From Ostrinia nubilalis (Eukaryota; Arthropoda; Insecta; Lepidoptera; Crambidae), in NCBI RefSeq assembly GCF_963855985.1, contig NC_087104.1, positions 6,138,001 to 6,202,000 of the forward strand: a stretch of DNA of 64,000 nt, read 5' to 3'. This document shows positions 11,021 to 23,901 of this stretch, piece after piece; within the stretch, counting starts at the first letter, position 1, and each line of letters begins with the position of its first letter. The translations under genes and the position numbers were made by a program. Under the pieces are notes generated by a model that did not search any database, was not told the DNA's origin, and worked only from the letters and a program-made list of their open reading frames with translations.

Positions 11021-12860
11021 ATGTCTACACTCTATGATGCTGTCTGTTCTATATTATCTGCATACAGCGCCCTACCTATAGAATAGAATCTTTGAATATT
11101 CATGTCCAACGTAATGATTGGTTCCACTTGGTACCCACACTTGCACCGTTTATCAGAAACTATTTAATGATAAGTGAGTACCATCATTAGCCGTGGCGCC
11201 GGGCGAGAGGGTAATGCCAGATTTTAATTAAAGATAGTTCAGATCGACCTTCTATGGACTAATAATCAATCAGGGAAAATAGACGAGCGGGCTGAAATTT
11301 ACATATTATTAATAATCATTTAAGTGAGACAGTTTTCCGGGATACAACTAGGTTTATTAATATTTATAATACTATTAAAGATGTCTGTCCGTTTCACCGT
11401 TTGTTACGTTTTCATGGGTTTTCTAAATCAATTTAAATAAGTAGAGAAAAGTAGAAAAAAGACATAGACTATCTATTGGCCCAAAAAATTTACTTCACTA
11501 TCGGTACCGTATAATAGGACTAATTCTTACAATAATTACGTTAAAAGATAAACTTAAAAATACCAACCGAATGGAGAACCTCCTCCTTTTGTTGAAGTTG
11601 GTTAAAATATAATCAACACCAGTGAAATTATGGACAGTATTGTGACATAACATTCCCACGATAAGTACAAAAATCTTTCGTAATTCCTAATTCCACGGCT
11701 ATTCTATCAAAATTAACTTTCGGCGGTCACAATAACTTTTCACTTTTAAAATGAGAGAGTAAATGAGTTATTAAGGTGTTATTTAATGTTAAATAAAGTC
11801 AAATGATTACCCCATCAATCACATTAACTATCATCTTATCGAAAACCTCAAAATTCTCGCCTTTGTGAAGTATAAGTGCTTTTAAAGCATTACACAAATG
11901 ACTTTAAGCTATAACTCAAAGACTCTTTATTGCTTGTCTAATGAAATGTGTACACTGTCCGAATAACAGTATAGGCCTAGAGCCAGCCAGCACACAATAA
12001 AAATTTCACTCTTTTTTAAAACCTTATAATGTGGTGTGTAACTGTGTGTGTCAATTAAAGTTCAGTAGTCAATAGAATTAACTTTTTAAGTTAAAAACAC
12101 ATATTTTACGGTAATTGTTTGTAAGTTGTTCCTTTTGGAACCATTTTGCAAAACGTACTTACAATTTGTACAGACAACGTCATATTAAGCTAAACATTGT
12201 GGTAGGTATTATTCATTTATAATTTCGTAATCTATGTACCGAAACCCAGTTAACTATCTTTCCTAAAACACTTCATAAAAAACTAACGCCAGCGCCATGC
12301 ATCAACAAGAAAGTCAAGCACCTTATCCCTTGGACTGCACATGACAAATGACGATCATCTTAATTTGTCAAGGATATTTACGGCCTGTATCAGCAGGATA
12401 CTACGTTTAATGAGAGAATGTTCTCCATACACATAATTTAAACACACTCTATTGGGTTATATTGAGTCGTAAACAGTAGATATCTTACACGCAATAAAAT
12501 ATCTTAAGAAGCTTGTCCTGTAAAAGGCCACAAATACTTCAAGCATAGAGTTATGGTGCTTGTAAAATAGTCACATTAAATGAAGAGATAGACTCATCTG
12601 GCCACGATAAAATCATTGCAATTAAATTGACGTTTTATTATGAAGTTCATGAAGTTATTGGGTCTTAATGTAAATAATAGATTGCCGTTTCAGTCTCACA
12701 GTAAAACATGACCACCCAATACAAATGCAATAGAGCTCAGACACTACAGCACTTATCTGTTGTGACTAAAATTATAGCTTTAGATGAGCCTATACTAGAT
12801 AGGATTGTTTCTTTACTGGATTAAACTCATTTAGGTTGCAGTATTATGATAACTAGACTT
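11021..12860. other. Presumed intron, no gene seen
   Basis: No coding signal. A short piece at 11562-11608 (CCAACCGAATGGAGAACCTC then CTCCTTTTGTTGAAGTTGGT) is the reverse complement of a repeat piece at 42753-42800. Confidence 0.5.
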
Positions 12861-12938
12861 CTTAGGCTGGGTTGCACCATATTACTTTAACAAACGTCAA
12901 ACGTGTCTCAAAACCATACAAAAACACCGGCTATTGTT
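12861..12938. mobile_element. Truncated GGTTGCACCA-type MITE
   Basis: Carries CTTAGGCTGGGTTGCACCAT and the internal CCATACAAAAACACCGG of the family. The opposite end is missing. Fuller copies are at 18536-18659, 23902-24030 and 60854-60983. Confidence 0.65.
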
Positions 12939-12939
12939 T

Positions 12940-14095
12940 ATAATAAGGAATGCCAGTCAGCCTTAGTGGCCCACACCAAGTATTTTAAGCGCGCTATCGA
13001 CGTTCGTTAGATGGCATAGGCCCCTAAATGAATCTGGAATGGCTCATAGGACCATTTTTTAAAAGTACCCCATCTGAAAATTGAATGCGGGACCAGAGCA
13101 ACTCAATCTCTAGATCACTAGGTTTTACTATTATGTCCCTTTACTCTACAACATTATCTTAATTTCTGCATTGAGATAAGCATCTTGTTTAATTACAGAA
13201 GTACACGATAATTTTATTACGATTAAGTCCATTCGGTTAATGGTGCTATTACAAGATTAGCTTAACATAAAACTGCATAATCTTAGATGTAACCGGTATT
13301 TATTTTATCTTCAAACACGTTAGTTTTTGTAGCAATTTCCATAGATTTGTTTAACGTTGATGTTGTTAGATACCAAGAAAGTGGATTAATATTACAGGCA
13401 AAGTTATATTACTCGTACTACTTATATCATTGCAAATGACTTTATAATAATAACCGGTTAATTTTGCCTACTTTTGGTGAACATGGTGTAGGACCTACGT
13501 TTATTTTTCTCCATTTTTTTCCTAACTCTCCATAGAGCGCCACAACCCGAAACCTAAACTAGGATAGCAGTTCACTAGATGGGAAACCTAACTCAAAATA
13601 AATGCTACTTTATATAGGTACCTACTGATTGTAATTAACATCCACTTACCAAACACGACCGACCTTACAATTACCGCTAGCCTTCCTCAACAGAAGGATT
13701 TGGATATCGTCCATCATTTTCACTCATTCGAGAAATCTGGTACGTGTGAGAGAGACGAACAGAATTCCATCTGCGAAATAACCCCCTGGATATAACGGAT
13801 CGGTTTATAGTTATTAATGATGACGGAGGATTTGTTATGGCTAGAGGATAATGGTGGCCCCTATTATGAGAGGGAATGCGTACGCGCACAGATTGGCAGT
13901 ACAGTTAGAAATTAATGTTATGACTGTGATGGTTAATAAAGAGTTTTAATGGGAACGTAAAGTTATGCACTTACTAGGTTGTACGCATGCACGCTTTCAA
14001 GGTTGTAATTTTGTTGAGGTACTAATAATTACGATTAAGAATACATTTAACACGTATTTATAAAACATTTCTTTGTAACTTTTTAAAATCTATCT
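12940..14095. other. Presumed intron, no gene seen
   Basis: No exon-like stretch. A 70-codon minus-strand frame at 13677-13889 includes SENDGRYPNPSVEEG, which I do not recognise. It lacks splice context and may be part of an old repeat. Confidence 0.45.
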
Positions 14096-14099
14096 ATAC

Positions 14100-14311
14100 T
14101 AAGTAATATTATAAATGCGAAAGTAACTCTGTCTGTCTGTCTATCTGTCTGTCTGTCTGTCTGTCTTGCTTTCATGCCTAAACTTGGCGTAGAGATAGTT
14201 TGAATCCCGGGAAAGGACATATATAGTTATTATCCCGGTTTTTGGAACAGGGATGCACGCGATAAAGTTTTTCTGTGACAGACAAAATTCCACGCGGGCG
14301 AGAAAGCTAGT
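14100..14311 (+). repeat. Interspersed repeat with (GTCT)n microsatellite
   Basis: Runs from CTAAGTAATATTATAAATGC through a GTCT microsatellite at about 14131-14166, GAATCCCGGGAAAGGACATA and ATAAAGTTTTTCTGTGACAG to GCGGGCGAGAAAGCTAG. The word order is that of a very common lepidopteran repeat. The CTAG end would suit a non-autonomous Helitron, but I cannot prove that class. Confidence 0.55.
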
Positions 14312-15404
14312 ATACAATAATTGCTCTCTTTTTTAGGGTGGGCAAATGAGTGATAGAAAAAGTCACAATGTTCTGAAAAACTGCTCATAAAAAAAAAGCG
14401 TAGTTCCAGAAAAAAATGCTACCTACACGTAAAATTCTAAATATATCAATCTAGGTACTTTGCTGAGGTATTGTGCAAAAGTAATTTAACCTCAAATGTC
14501 AGGCCTAGAAAATGCGGCAAATTGTACAGTAGCCGCGGCACTTTCCCGGGGACTGTGTTATTACCAGCCCCCAGTCACGCTTCACCTAGTCTAGTCCGAT
14601 AGACTTTGAAATTTCACTTACAGTGCTGCCTTACTGATTCATAAACTTGACCGGCTTTTTTAAAATAACCTCGTAAAAGCAATTTTCAGTATTAAATTCA
14701 ATAATGAAATTGGTTAATGTTGGTGCAGACTATTTATCACACTTGGATCGCAAGAAGTAAATTAGTCGATTCACCTATCTTCTTATACGAGTAAAGGAAC
14801 CAATGAATTTTTTGACATGTGATAGAGTATTATGTTCAAGAGAACAGCAGTTAAAATGTTCCCTCCAGTACATTGTCAAGGAAAGCCAAAGGTGCATAGG
14901 AATATAAGGAAAGTTGAAAACTATATTTTTGAAAAAAGCCTTCCGTTCGGGTGAGCGTGACGTTTCGGTGACGCATTCTAGAACCATTGCATTCTAATTC
15001 GCATACAAGGATTTCTTCTAAAATTGCTTCTGGAATTCTATTGCTTCTAATAAACATTAAACTCATAAAACTCATTTTATTTTTGCAAGTAGGCTTTTAA
15101 AAATCCCTTTTACACGTCCCAGTATTAACCCTACCACTTCCTGGCAATTCCCCTGTTTTGTATCCATTGTCTCAGATCCATTGTCTTAAGACAATTTATC
15201 TTAAACTAAACGCCATACCTTCATGAAACAAAATAAAACATGTGTACACTCAAGTGTATAAGTGTAGGGTAATTGCAGTTCATTACCGACTATGTGTGCG
15301 GGTGATGCACGTCAATCAAGGAGTGCAAGCAATCAATAGCACTCGCCATTGATTCCCAAAGTTTATGCGAAAGTACCAGCTATTTGCATTTAAATTAATA
15401 TATT
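14312..15404. other. Presumed intron, no gene seen
   Basis: No exon or element recognised. Overlapping minus-strand frames at 14775-15075 lack any domain. Confidence 0.5.
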
Positions 15405-15578
15405 CACGAGCTGGAAGACGTAGCGTGGGCAGGCCTCCCACTAGGTGGACCGACGATCTGGTGAAGGTCGCGGGAGGTGCCTGGATGCGAGCGGCGCAGG
15501 ACCGGTCTTTGTGGAAATCCTTGGGGGAGGCCTTTGTCCAGCAGTGGACGTCTTTCGGCTGGACCGAACTAACGAATA
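15405..15578 (+). mobile_element. RTE-like LINE 3' end with in-frame C-terminal peptide
   Basis: The best-preserved tail copy. The plus strand still reads GRPPTRWTDDLVKVAGGAW, then AQDRSLWKSLGEAFVQQW. This is the conserved C-terminus of RTE/BovB-like endonuclease-reverse transcriptases in Lepidoptera. Only this terminal part remains, the rest being lost by 5' truncation, the usual result of target-primed reverse transcription. An antisense frame of 157 codons over the same DNA is a shadow. Confidence 0.8.
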
Positions 15579-15599
15579 TTATATTCTTTGATATTGCAC

Positions 15600-18270
15600 A
15601 CTGCTGACAGCTCCATTTAGTTGCGAACTCAGCAAAGCTTTTACAGTTGGTACGAGAAACGAGACAAATTAAAAACTTGATGTAGAGACTATTTTTTGAC
15701 GAGACTACTTCACGCTCGCTTTTGAGTTTGATCTTTTTGAGTGCCATTTGCTTTATTAGTAAGTGAAACCTACTACCTACCCTTTCCATAGTTTACATTT
15801 GGGCATTTCGGTAACATGGTATCAATTTGCTTACTCTACAACTATACAACTCGCACAAAAGAAATTTATTATAGCCTTTTCATTATTATATTGTTGAAAG
15901 TTTGAGAAACACAAGCGTTTAACAATAACACCTTGTTATAGGCCCTCTTAAGGGTCACACTCGTTTGGCGCTTAAAAACCGTGCGGGCCGGGTCGCCGGG
16001 GCATCTTTAACCTCTGATCTGCAAGCGGCCTTTACACTTGGCGAATTGGTCTTTTATTTCTCAATTTATTTTGTAATTTTGGATTTAATCTTTTAGGATA
16101 AAATGATTCGTCCCGAATTTTCTCCACGAGGTTTTTTGTGACAATATTTTTTATGCCTGTATTTCGCGCATAGCGAAACCTACGTGTAATGATTTCCAAA
16201 AGTTTTATTATGAGTCTATGTTTTAGAAATTTTCGAAAGTTATTCAGTGTCTTCTTCTAGTTTTTTTTTAGTTTCTTTTTGTTATTTAAAGACCTGTATA
16301 TTCATAGAAGAGACTGAGGTCAATAAAATATACTAAATACCTAAACATTACCTAATTACCATTTTAAAAGTAACCATGTGAAAACACCTGAATTAGAGTC
16401 GGAAGTTACTCATAACGTATAATTTAAGTAGCCTCTGCCAAAACAAGTATCGTTATTACTTAATTAATGTTAGTGAAAGTATCGGTAAATTTTAAACGTT
16501 TACTTATTTATAAATATGCGGGCGTCAAAGAATTAAATCAGAAAGCGCTATTAATTTTGTCTTGTTAATAGTTTGGTGTAGAGTTATTTAAGGCTACATG
16601 TGTGTTACATGTAATAATTCGGCGGTGGATACACATTCCGGAACATTCCGCAGTAAGTATAGTCAGTAATTTATCAGTAAAAAGAAAATGCCTCTCTTAA
16701 AGGTAGCATTACCTAATATAGCCATAGATATTTTACGAGTTTTTATAAACATAATAACTCAATCCCAGTTGTAACATATAACTAGCTACTGTTCACAATA
16801 CCACCCGAGTGGGTGTAATTTACTTACAACGAATTTGCTTTACAAAATCCATTTAGACCTTGCCTTAAAAAATAGACTCAGAGCTTTCCAAAACAAGTGT
16901 ACTTAACATTATTCGTTCTTCAGCGAATCTTGTTACACGTTAGTGAAGACGTACCTTAAAATCGAATGGTGTAAAGGCTGCCTAAAGCGAAACGCTGTAA
17001 TGAGCGGATAAACGGTCGGTGTTTATAATTTTTGCTTTTATACTTAAACGCTTTACAAGCTTATGCGATAATAACTAACGCCTTGTAGGTGCTTGTAGCT
17101 TAAATGACAGCACGTGCTTGAATGGGAAATTGTAATTTAATTTAAGTAGTATGTATTTACGAGTGTCATTTATATTAGTACAAGACAGTGAGAAAAATAT
17201 TTTTCACCGTTATTTAAAAGTTCGGTTGCTTGCTATTACAATATACTCGTACTAAAGAAATGTTGCACCCACTGTCTGAACGTCATATCAGGAGACTTTT
17301 AGGTAGCAAAAATATAAACTTACTTGTATGATCTAATACACACCTTAATTGAGCCTTTTTGATAAGACTATGAGCTAAACTATTTTTTGCTAAAATATCT
17401 CCAAAATATGCATTTGCAGTAACTTCCATAACAGTTTGCACAATAGCAACACATCAAAAACTCGTAGCATATACTCGTAGCGTATAGCCTCCTAATTTTA
17501 CTTAAAACCACGTCGTAAATACTCAGTCAAAAAAACTAGCGATTTTTCTTAACAAAACAATCTATTTTTCAACCGGGCAAAACTACAGCCAAACACTAGT
17601 GTGGCGCTTTTTTGCGAAGCTTACAATTAAACGATTGGATTGATGAACGAGACATTGATGTGCTAATTGAAGGCATTAACTATCGGTAACTGATAGACAT
17701 CGTGCTGTAGAGGCGATAAGTAAAAGTGATTCGGACGCCTTGTAGCTTGTAGAGTCTCTTTTTTGCTGTCCGATCGTGTGAAATTGATACGAAAGGTGTT
17801 TTTATCGGATATGTAGGTAATTGAAACCTCATTAACTTTTCGTCTTGCTGAAAATACAGAGCTTCTCAGAAAGTAGGTAGCTCTAAGTATCCCTCAACAC
17901 TATTGGGTTTTGCAAAAAAAAAGTGATTCAAAGCACCGATTAGTAATATTGAAACCGTCTAGTATGCTACTTGGTCTTATTTATTTGTATGATTGCTTAT
18001 TTCTATTAGCACGAACTAATAGGAGTACCTATACAATATACATGTATCATCAACATATCAAACAGACTCTACGTCACACTATATACCTATAACTTGCAGT
18101 TTTGTTTTCCTTAAACATTAAGGGCGCCTTCTCATTAGAGGCGTGAGGAGACGCTGCAGTGGGCACCACTGAATTTAATTTGAAGGCACCCTAATACTTC
18201 GCCTAATACTTGCATCGAATAAATACTTTTCTCTCTTTCTTTCTTTCCCCTGTTCCCAAAAGGGAGCATA
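15600..18270. other. Presumed intron, no gene seen
   Basis: Mixed AT-rich unique DNA. I see no exon, RNA gene or complete element. A GC-richer patch near 15975-16035 has no open, spliced reading. Confidence 0.5.
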
Positions 18271-18275
18271 GTAAC

Positions 18276-18385
18276 CTGGGTAAGCACTGCCTCTCCTGTA
18301 CCGCCACTCCTCCCCCGCAGGACTTGGAGCAGGCGCTCCAGCTGCCCCACGCACTCCATGTGTACCCGCTGACTGGCTCGGTGTC
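18276..18385 (-). CDS. ADAMTS-like matrix protein, exon A (first half of TSP1 repeat)
   Basis: Reads DTEPVSGYTWSAWGSWSACS, then KSCGGGVAVQERQCLP, then two bases of an arginine codon. This is a textbook thrombospondin type-1 start, W-x-x-W-x-x-W-x-x-C-S-x-x-C-G-G-G-V-x-x-(R/Q)-x-R-x-C, as in the first repeat of ADAMTSL and papilin proteins. The acceptor ATTCCAG at 18386 is only moderately pyrimidine-rich; a second AG 21 bp further in (GTCAG) would also keep the frame. The donor is GTTACT. It ends in phase 2 and joins exon B, 8.2 kb away, without a break. The signal peptide and N-terminus must be upstream, at higher coordinates. Confidence 0.9.
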
Positions 18386-18535
18386 CTGGAATTTATTTTA
18401 CGGCACAGTTAAATTGGTTGTGACACTTCAGTTACACTCATTTACGGACTGAAGCCGCTGTTAATATGACCTTAGGCGATCACGTAAGACCACTGAGTAT
18501 GCTACTGAAACATAATGTGATAGATAGCAAGAAAC

Positions 18536-18659
18536 TAAGGCTGGGTTGCACCATCTTACTTTACCTTTAACAAACGTCAAAAATCTGTCAAAATCCATAC
18601 AAAAAACACCGGTTATCGTCAAAATTACGGTCAAAGTTAGGTGGTGCAACTCATCCTAA
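18536..18659. mobile_element. MITE, GGTTGCACCA family, complete
   Basis: Inverted ends TAAGGCTGGGTTGCACCA and its mirror GGTGGTGCAACTCATCCTA. The core has AACAAACGTCAAAAATCTGT and CATACAAAAAACACCGGTTA. Lies just upstream of exon A. Confidence 0.8.
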
Positions 18660-18660
18660 G

Positions 18661-19890
18661 AGACAATGTTATGCTTACCGGTGGTAATTCAGTTGTGACA
18701 TTCAGTGCTGTTGTGAACATTGCTAATTGTAATATTGCAGCAGCCCTGAAAACAAAATGATTACATTTTAGATATCATCAATTCATTTACTATTCAACAA
18801 ACATCAGTATCATTTTCTATACCTAGTACGGTTGCTAGCACTTCAGATGGCAAAGTCTAAATGATTAAATCCTGATATTACAAATGGCTGATTCAGCAAT
18901 AAATACTAGAAGTATACAGGGAAAGGGATAGACAGATTAATTTGTTGGCAAATAGCCCCTGGTAATGATCCCATAAATCGATGCTAGCGTATAAAACCAG
19001 AACCAATCAGACGCTAACAAGAGACGTGGAAAACGATGCTAGATGTAACAATTTCCTACGTGCAATATCTGACCAAATGACGACCATAGTCTAAAAAGAA
19101 AAGTAAGTCGTTTTCAATTACGTATTTGGTATCTAACACACTGAAAGTATTCATTTTATCTGAATTATAGGAACTAGGGACGAGAAAATTACCTCATCAC
19201 TCGTTCTAAATTACTACTCTTTATTTTTTCAATAATTTGATTCAGTAAAATTTCACAGTCTCTCCAATCAAAATCATATTGCTGCGAATTCTAACCATAT
19301 TTACGATCATTCCTAAAGCACCAATCAATTGACATTTATAAGGGCTGTCAAAATTGTTTCTTCCAGTGTCTTGTTTCTGATTATTGGTGCCAACTAACTA
19401 AACCAATTTGAGAATAACAAAATCCAACAGCAAACTAAAGCTTTCGATTTATTTCGTAAAACACCATTCTAAGTCCATGTTTAGGCACTTTACATGTTTA
19501 GACACTATTGGACGCTAAAAAAGCAAATAATGTTTACATTGCATGCACAGTAAATTGGTTACGGAAAGTGGATCGTTGTCAAGTTAGCTTATCCGTTAAC
19601 TCTAAGTTAAACACCTCGTCCAAGACAATGGTAAGTGGATGGTTAGTGCTTATTACGGCGTGGTACTATTACTTATTCTGTGGCCGTGGGAGACGCCGCG
19701 CCTCGTTAGGCTGGTGTCGTGAATGAGGATGCTGAATGGACTTTTGATAATGATATGCCTAAACAGGATGGTCAAAATTATGTCTTTTTTTGGTCTAACG
19801 AATTACTTCTTAATAATAGAAACGTTGGTGAAAAAAATACTTCTTTAGCATAAAATGTTCGCAAGATCTCATTATTTGAAAGTGACATTT
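18661..19890. other. AT-rich stretch, no gene seen
   Basis: No exon or element recognised. The 72-codon frame at 19508-19726 has no known domain. Confidence 0.5.
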
Positions 19891-19990
19891 TTAGGCTGAG
19901 TTGCATCAGCACCTAACTTTTTAGATAACCCGTGTTTTTTGTATGGAGTTTGATAGATTTGTGACGTTTGTTAAAGTCACAACAAGCCTG
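19891..19990. mobile_element. MITE, GGTTGCACCA family, decayed
   Basis: TTAGGCTGAGTTGCATCAGC, TTTTTTGTATGGAGTTTGAT and GTGACGTTTGTTAAAG match the family in reverse orientation. The right end has decayed next to another hairpin element. Confidence 0.65.
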
Positions 19991-19992
19991 AT

Positions 19993-20079
19993 GCCCGTTT
20001 TCACCATCAATCCCTAATTTTTAAGTGACCATTTGTAAGGGGTCACTTAAAAAATAGGGATTAATGGCGAAATCCGGGT
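19993..20079. mobile_element. Small hairpin MITE
   Basis: Arms of about 37 bp: CCCGTTTTCACCATCAATCC... on the left, and ...GGATTAATGGCGAAATCCGGG on the right with one extra A. The centre is 10 bp. It abuts the decayed element at 19891-19990. Confidence 0.75.
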
Positions 20080-21002
20080 TAGCCTCTCACAAAAACGTTT
20101 TAATATCTTCAATAACTTTGTTTGCATCGTGTAAGGTATTTAGGGAGATCTACCTTTTCGTGTTTACCAAAAATAGTTTCCAAGGAAAATTTGAATCTCT
20201 ACAATTCCAGGATTTGACATCATACCTTTTGTCTGGTCAATCCGTTATGTTTTGGCAGGAACCAACTAATACGATAATAATAAAACTGAAGCAGATGAGG
20301 TAATGTAGAAGTTTAGATCTCATTATGCTAAACTACTATGCATGATTTTACCTTAACTGTAACGTGTAGCTATTGTGAGGATCTAATTTATATTCATTCG
20401 GTCTAGTTATTCCACTTATCAACTAGTTATTAATTCGATCTAGGTGGTTGTAAGGACTAGGTAACATTAATGCACTGACAATGGGAATTACTTAGTGGCA
20501 GCTGAAAGTATAATTAGTACAAAGATTCACACCTGCCTATGCAAGTCTAGTAGTGGACTTTGCTATACCTAGTTATTGTTTAGACGTATCAGTAAGTGTG
20601 TGCTAGCATCAGTACTACATTAAAGACAAAAATATGCAGAAATTAGGTACTTAGCTCACGTCAAAATTACGATAAGTAACTTATTTTACATGTAATAATA
20701 GGGCCAATGCCCGCTCCTCGAGTTATCTGGAAGAATTTGCTTCCTAGCATTAAAACTGCTTCACCTTTTCAATTTTTTGTTTCTTGTACTATCAGCGCTG
20801 TGTGATGTTCAATAAAAATACTTGTCTGTCTAACTCCAGTTTCCCAATCTTATCATACCATTTAAAAGGTCGATCACTTACCTACTTCCAACCTTATAAA
20901 TGAGACATTCTTATACATTTCCCACAAAATTGCGCAACTTGACAACTCTATTACCCGGAAATTTTCCCAAGCAGTTGCCTAAAAGCTTACAGTCCATAAA
21001 AC
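20080..21002. other. AT-rich stretch, no gene seen
   Basis: No exon or element recognised. The 79-codon frame at 20064-20303 begins inside the hairpin element and is not gene-like. Confidence 0.5.
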
Positions 21003-21006
21003 AATA

Positions 21007-23071
21007 GGAGCATTCCACGCGAGGCGGGCAGGTAAAAAAAGTCGATGTTTCCGATTTCAGTAATATTTGAGTATGTTCTACTTATACATATTATTGATAC
21101 GTGTACCAAATATTTTTGTAATATAATGACTAGTTTAAGAGTTATGGGTCTTCGAAGTTTTCGACAACCGGTTGGCATGCAGTACTTCAAAGCCGATTAT
21201 GGAGTCATAAAATTATATATTAAAATAATTAAACCACGGGATTTATTACTTCATTTACCGTGCTTTTTAACTGTATTTTTGGAAACGAAAAAAAAATTAT
21301 TTTTTGCCAAAAAAAATGCAAATTAATTTTTTTTCCTTGATTTTCACAAAGTTCGACCCTTTCGATTTTTTTAATTTTTTTTATTTAAATAGCTAATATT
21401 GTGTAGAACATTCATGCCAACTTTCAAAGTGGGCGTGGAAGTGGATTCGGAGCTAGACTGAAAATACTGCCGAAGGGTGGCGTCCAGCGCCGCGCCGTCG
21501 CGCTACCGCGCCTGAAGCCCGCCGCCTGTGCGCGTTTAGTGAAACTGACAAGCAAATAAAATCACTTTTGACGGAATGTTTTTTAGATTTTTAATAACAC
21601 CAAGACATTTTTAGTACCTATTAAATACTAAAAAATACGTTATGGCCAGGCTTGTTCTTACTCGGACACTGAAAGGATCGCTCCGAACTCCGAAAATCGG
21701 TCAAATGAACTAGTTCGGTCTTCTAGTACTATTAACTAGCACATTTTAGTACACTGATTCTATTAGGTAGATCGAACGAAAAAAGTCTTTATTCATTATG
21801 CATTTATGGTCCAATATCGAAAAATACTCGCTACACACTCACAGAGCCGAATCCATCTCGCTCGCGCTCGGTTGTCACCAATTTCACGTCTCGTTCACAC
21901 CTATTCATTAGTGATCGGCTGTACTAAAGTGAACTAAAAGACCGATTTGAACGACCAAGACGGAATAGTTCGTTCTCGTTCACTTAATTAAAGGAATTGC
22001 TTCCTATTAGTACATAGTACATGTACTACACAAGCCTAGTTATGGCGTATCCGCACATGCCGGGCGGCACGGCCGGTTCGGTTCGGTTCTGGGTATTAGT
22101 CCTGACCTAAATTAACTGGTGGATCTATTAATCCGGTCCACAATATCTTCTAATTACCAATAATTTACGACCTTTCAAAAGACTAGATAGAATGAAAGGT
22201 CTAGTATTCATTTCATTATATCTAAAAAATATTATGAGCCACTTAATTTCATAGGAATAGGATGAAAGCACTGACGACCGTCTGCCTCTCACATAATCGC
22301 CTTTTGTAACTCGAAAGGTATAAAAATAACAGCTCATTCTATTTTTGTTAGGAAATATTCACAGTTACGAGTAATGTAATTTATTTTTCACGATACGGAA
22401 AAACGCAACTTTATTTACTACTACTACTTTATTTTATAACGTATTTTAGTATTTAATAGGTATTAAAAATGTCTTGGTGTTATTAAAAATCTAAAAAACT
22501 TTCCGTCAAAAGTGATTTTATTTGCTTGTCAGTTTCACTAAACGCGCACAGGCGGCGGGCTTCAGGCGCGGTAGCGCGACGGCGCGGCGCTGGACGCCAC
22601 CCTTCGGCAGTATTTTCAGTCTAGCTCCGAATCCACTTCCACGCCCACTTTGAAAGTTGGCATGAATGTTCTACACAATATTAGCTATTTAAATAAAAAA
22701 AAAATAAAAAAATCGAAAGGGTCGAACTTTGTGAAAATCAAGGAAAAAAAATTAATTTGCATTTTTTTTGGCAAAAAATAATTTTTTTTTCGTTTCCAAA
22801 AATACAGTTAAAAAGCACGGTAAATGAAGTAATAAATCCCGTGGTTTAATTATTTTAATATATAATTTTATGACTCCATAATCGGCTTTGAAGTACTGCA
22901 TGCCAACCGGTTGTCGAAAACTTCGAAGACCCATAACTCTTAAACTAGTCATTATATTACAAAAATATTTGGTACACGTATCAATAATATGTATAAGTAG
23001 AACATACTCAAATATTACTGAAATCGGAAACATCGACTTTTTTTACCTGCCCGCTTCGCGTGGAATGCCCC
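21007..23071. mobile_element. Large fold-back element with ~637-bp inverted arms
   Basis: The left arm 21007-21643 and right arm 22436-23071 are nearly identical reverse complements. The direct flanks AATA at 21003-21006 and 23072-23075 look like a target-site duplication. The outer ends read GGAGCATTCCACGCGAGGCG and GGGGCATTCCACGCGAAGCG. The same 93-codon frame occurs in both arms (21045-21326 plus, 22752-23033 minus); it is a by-product of the duplication, with no recognisable domain. The 0.8-kb centre has no transposase. GC-rich blocks at 21480-21530 and 22550-22605 are mirror copies, not exons. Confidence 0.85.
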
Positions 23072-23089
23072 AATAGTAATGTCAAATAT

Positions 23090-23789
23090 TTATACAAATA
23101 AAAAGCAGCGTATCGTAAATCAGAGTGAGTCATAGATACCGCTGGATGCATAAGCTGTTCTCACTGAGTTGTGCAATTCACAACTCCATTAAATCTTTAG
23201 AAGATCGAATAGCTAAAGTAATAGATTTGTATTGAAAAACAAAACGCATAATTTTCTTTGATTTTCTAACGATAACGACTAGAAAATTGAAAATAACATG
23301 TTTACATAGTTTTATTTTTCTTTCGATCTTCTATCTTGTTACATACTTTATTTTGCGTTTATTAAACCTAATTGCGCCTTTTTTATTCTACTTAACTAGC
23401 TTTCAGTTCCACAGACCCAACATGCAGAACCCGTAATTAAGGCGATTAGTGTCCTCAATCCGCGCTAAATGGGCATTTTGTAAAGCCTACTCCTCTTTTA
23501 CTGCTGGACAGAAATAGTTGAAAAAATATATGTTATACAACAGTTCAAGGACTACATTTGTGACGTTTGAATTTTCGCTACGTCTCTTTGTTTTGGATTA
23601 AAAAAATAAATACGGGACATCGATTTTTTACTTAAATTCCCTACTCCTCCAAAACGGCTATGTTAATTTAAAAGATTTTTGCACGAATAGATTGGGAATT
23701 CTTTAATCTTTAAATGACACGTTGCGTTTTTCAATCGAACATTACTTTCATTCATAAATTTTACTTTTGATAAATTCCGAACGTTTTGC
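23090..23789. other. AT-rich stretch, no gene seen
   Basis: No exon or element recognised. Confidence 0.5.
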
Positions 23790-23870
23790 TGTTGAGGGGG
23801 CCTTCGCGGGGTGCGGGCGGCAGTCGGCCGCTGGCCTTCAGACGGGGAGGTTGTGTCACTCGCTACAAAC
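23790..23870. other. Isolated GC-rich islet
   Basis: About 80 bp, including GGGGGCCTTCGCGGGGTGCG and GGCGGCAGTCGGCCGCTGGC, stands out from AT-rich flanks. On the minus strand it is open as RVTQPPRLKASGRLPP and onward, with an AG acceptor-like TTTGTAG upstream. No donor or domain supports an exon. It may be part of an unrecognised repeat. Confidence 0.3.
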
Positions 23871-23901
23871 TGACATTAGCGATCAAAATGAATTTTTTCT
23901 T

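Noticed and set aside
15316..15789. 157-codon minus-strand frame
   Set aside because: Antisense to the LINE tail at 15405-15578, whose plus-strand peptide is the recognisable one.
21045..21326. 93-codon frame, also found at 22752-23033 on the other strand
   Set aside because: It is the same DNA in the two inverted arms of a fold-back element. It has no known domain or splice context.
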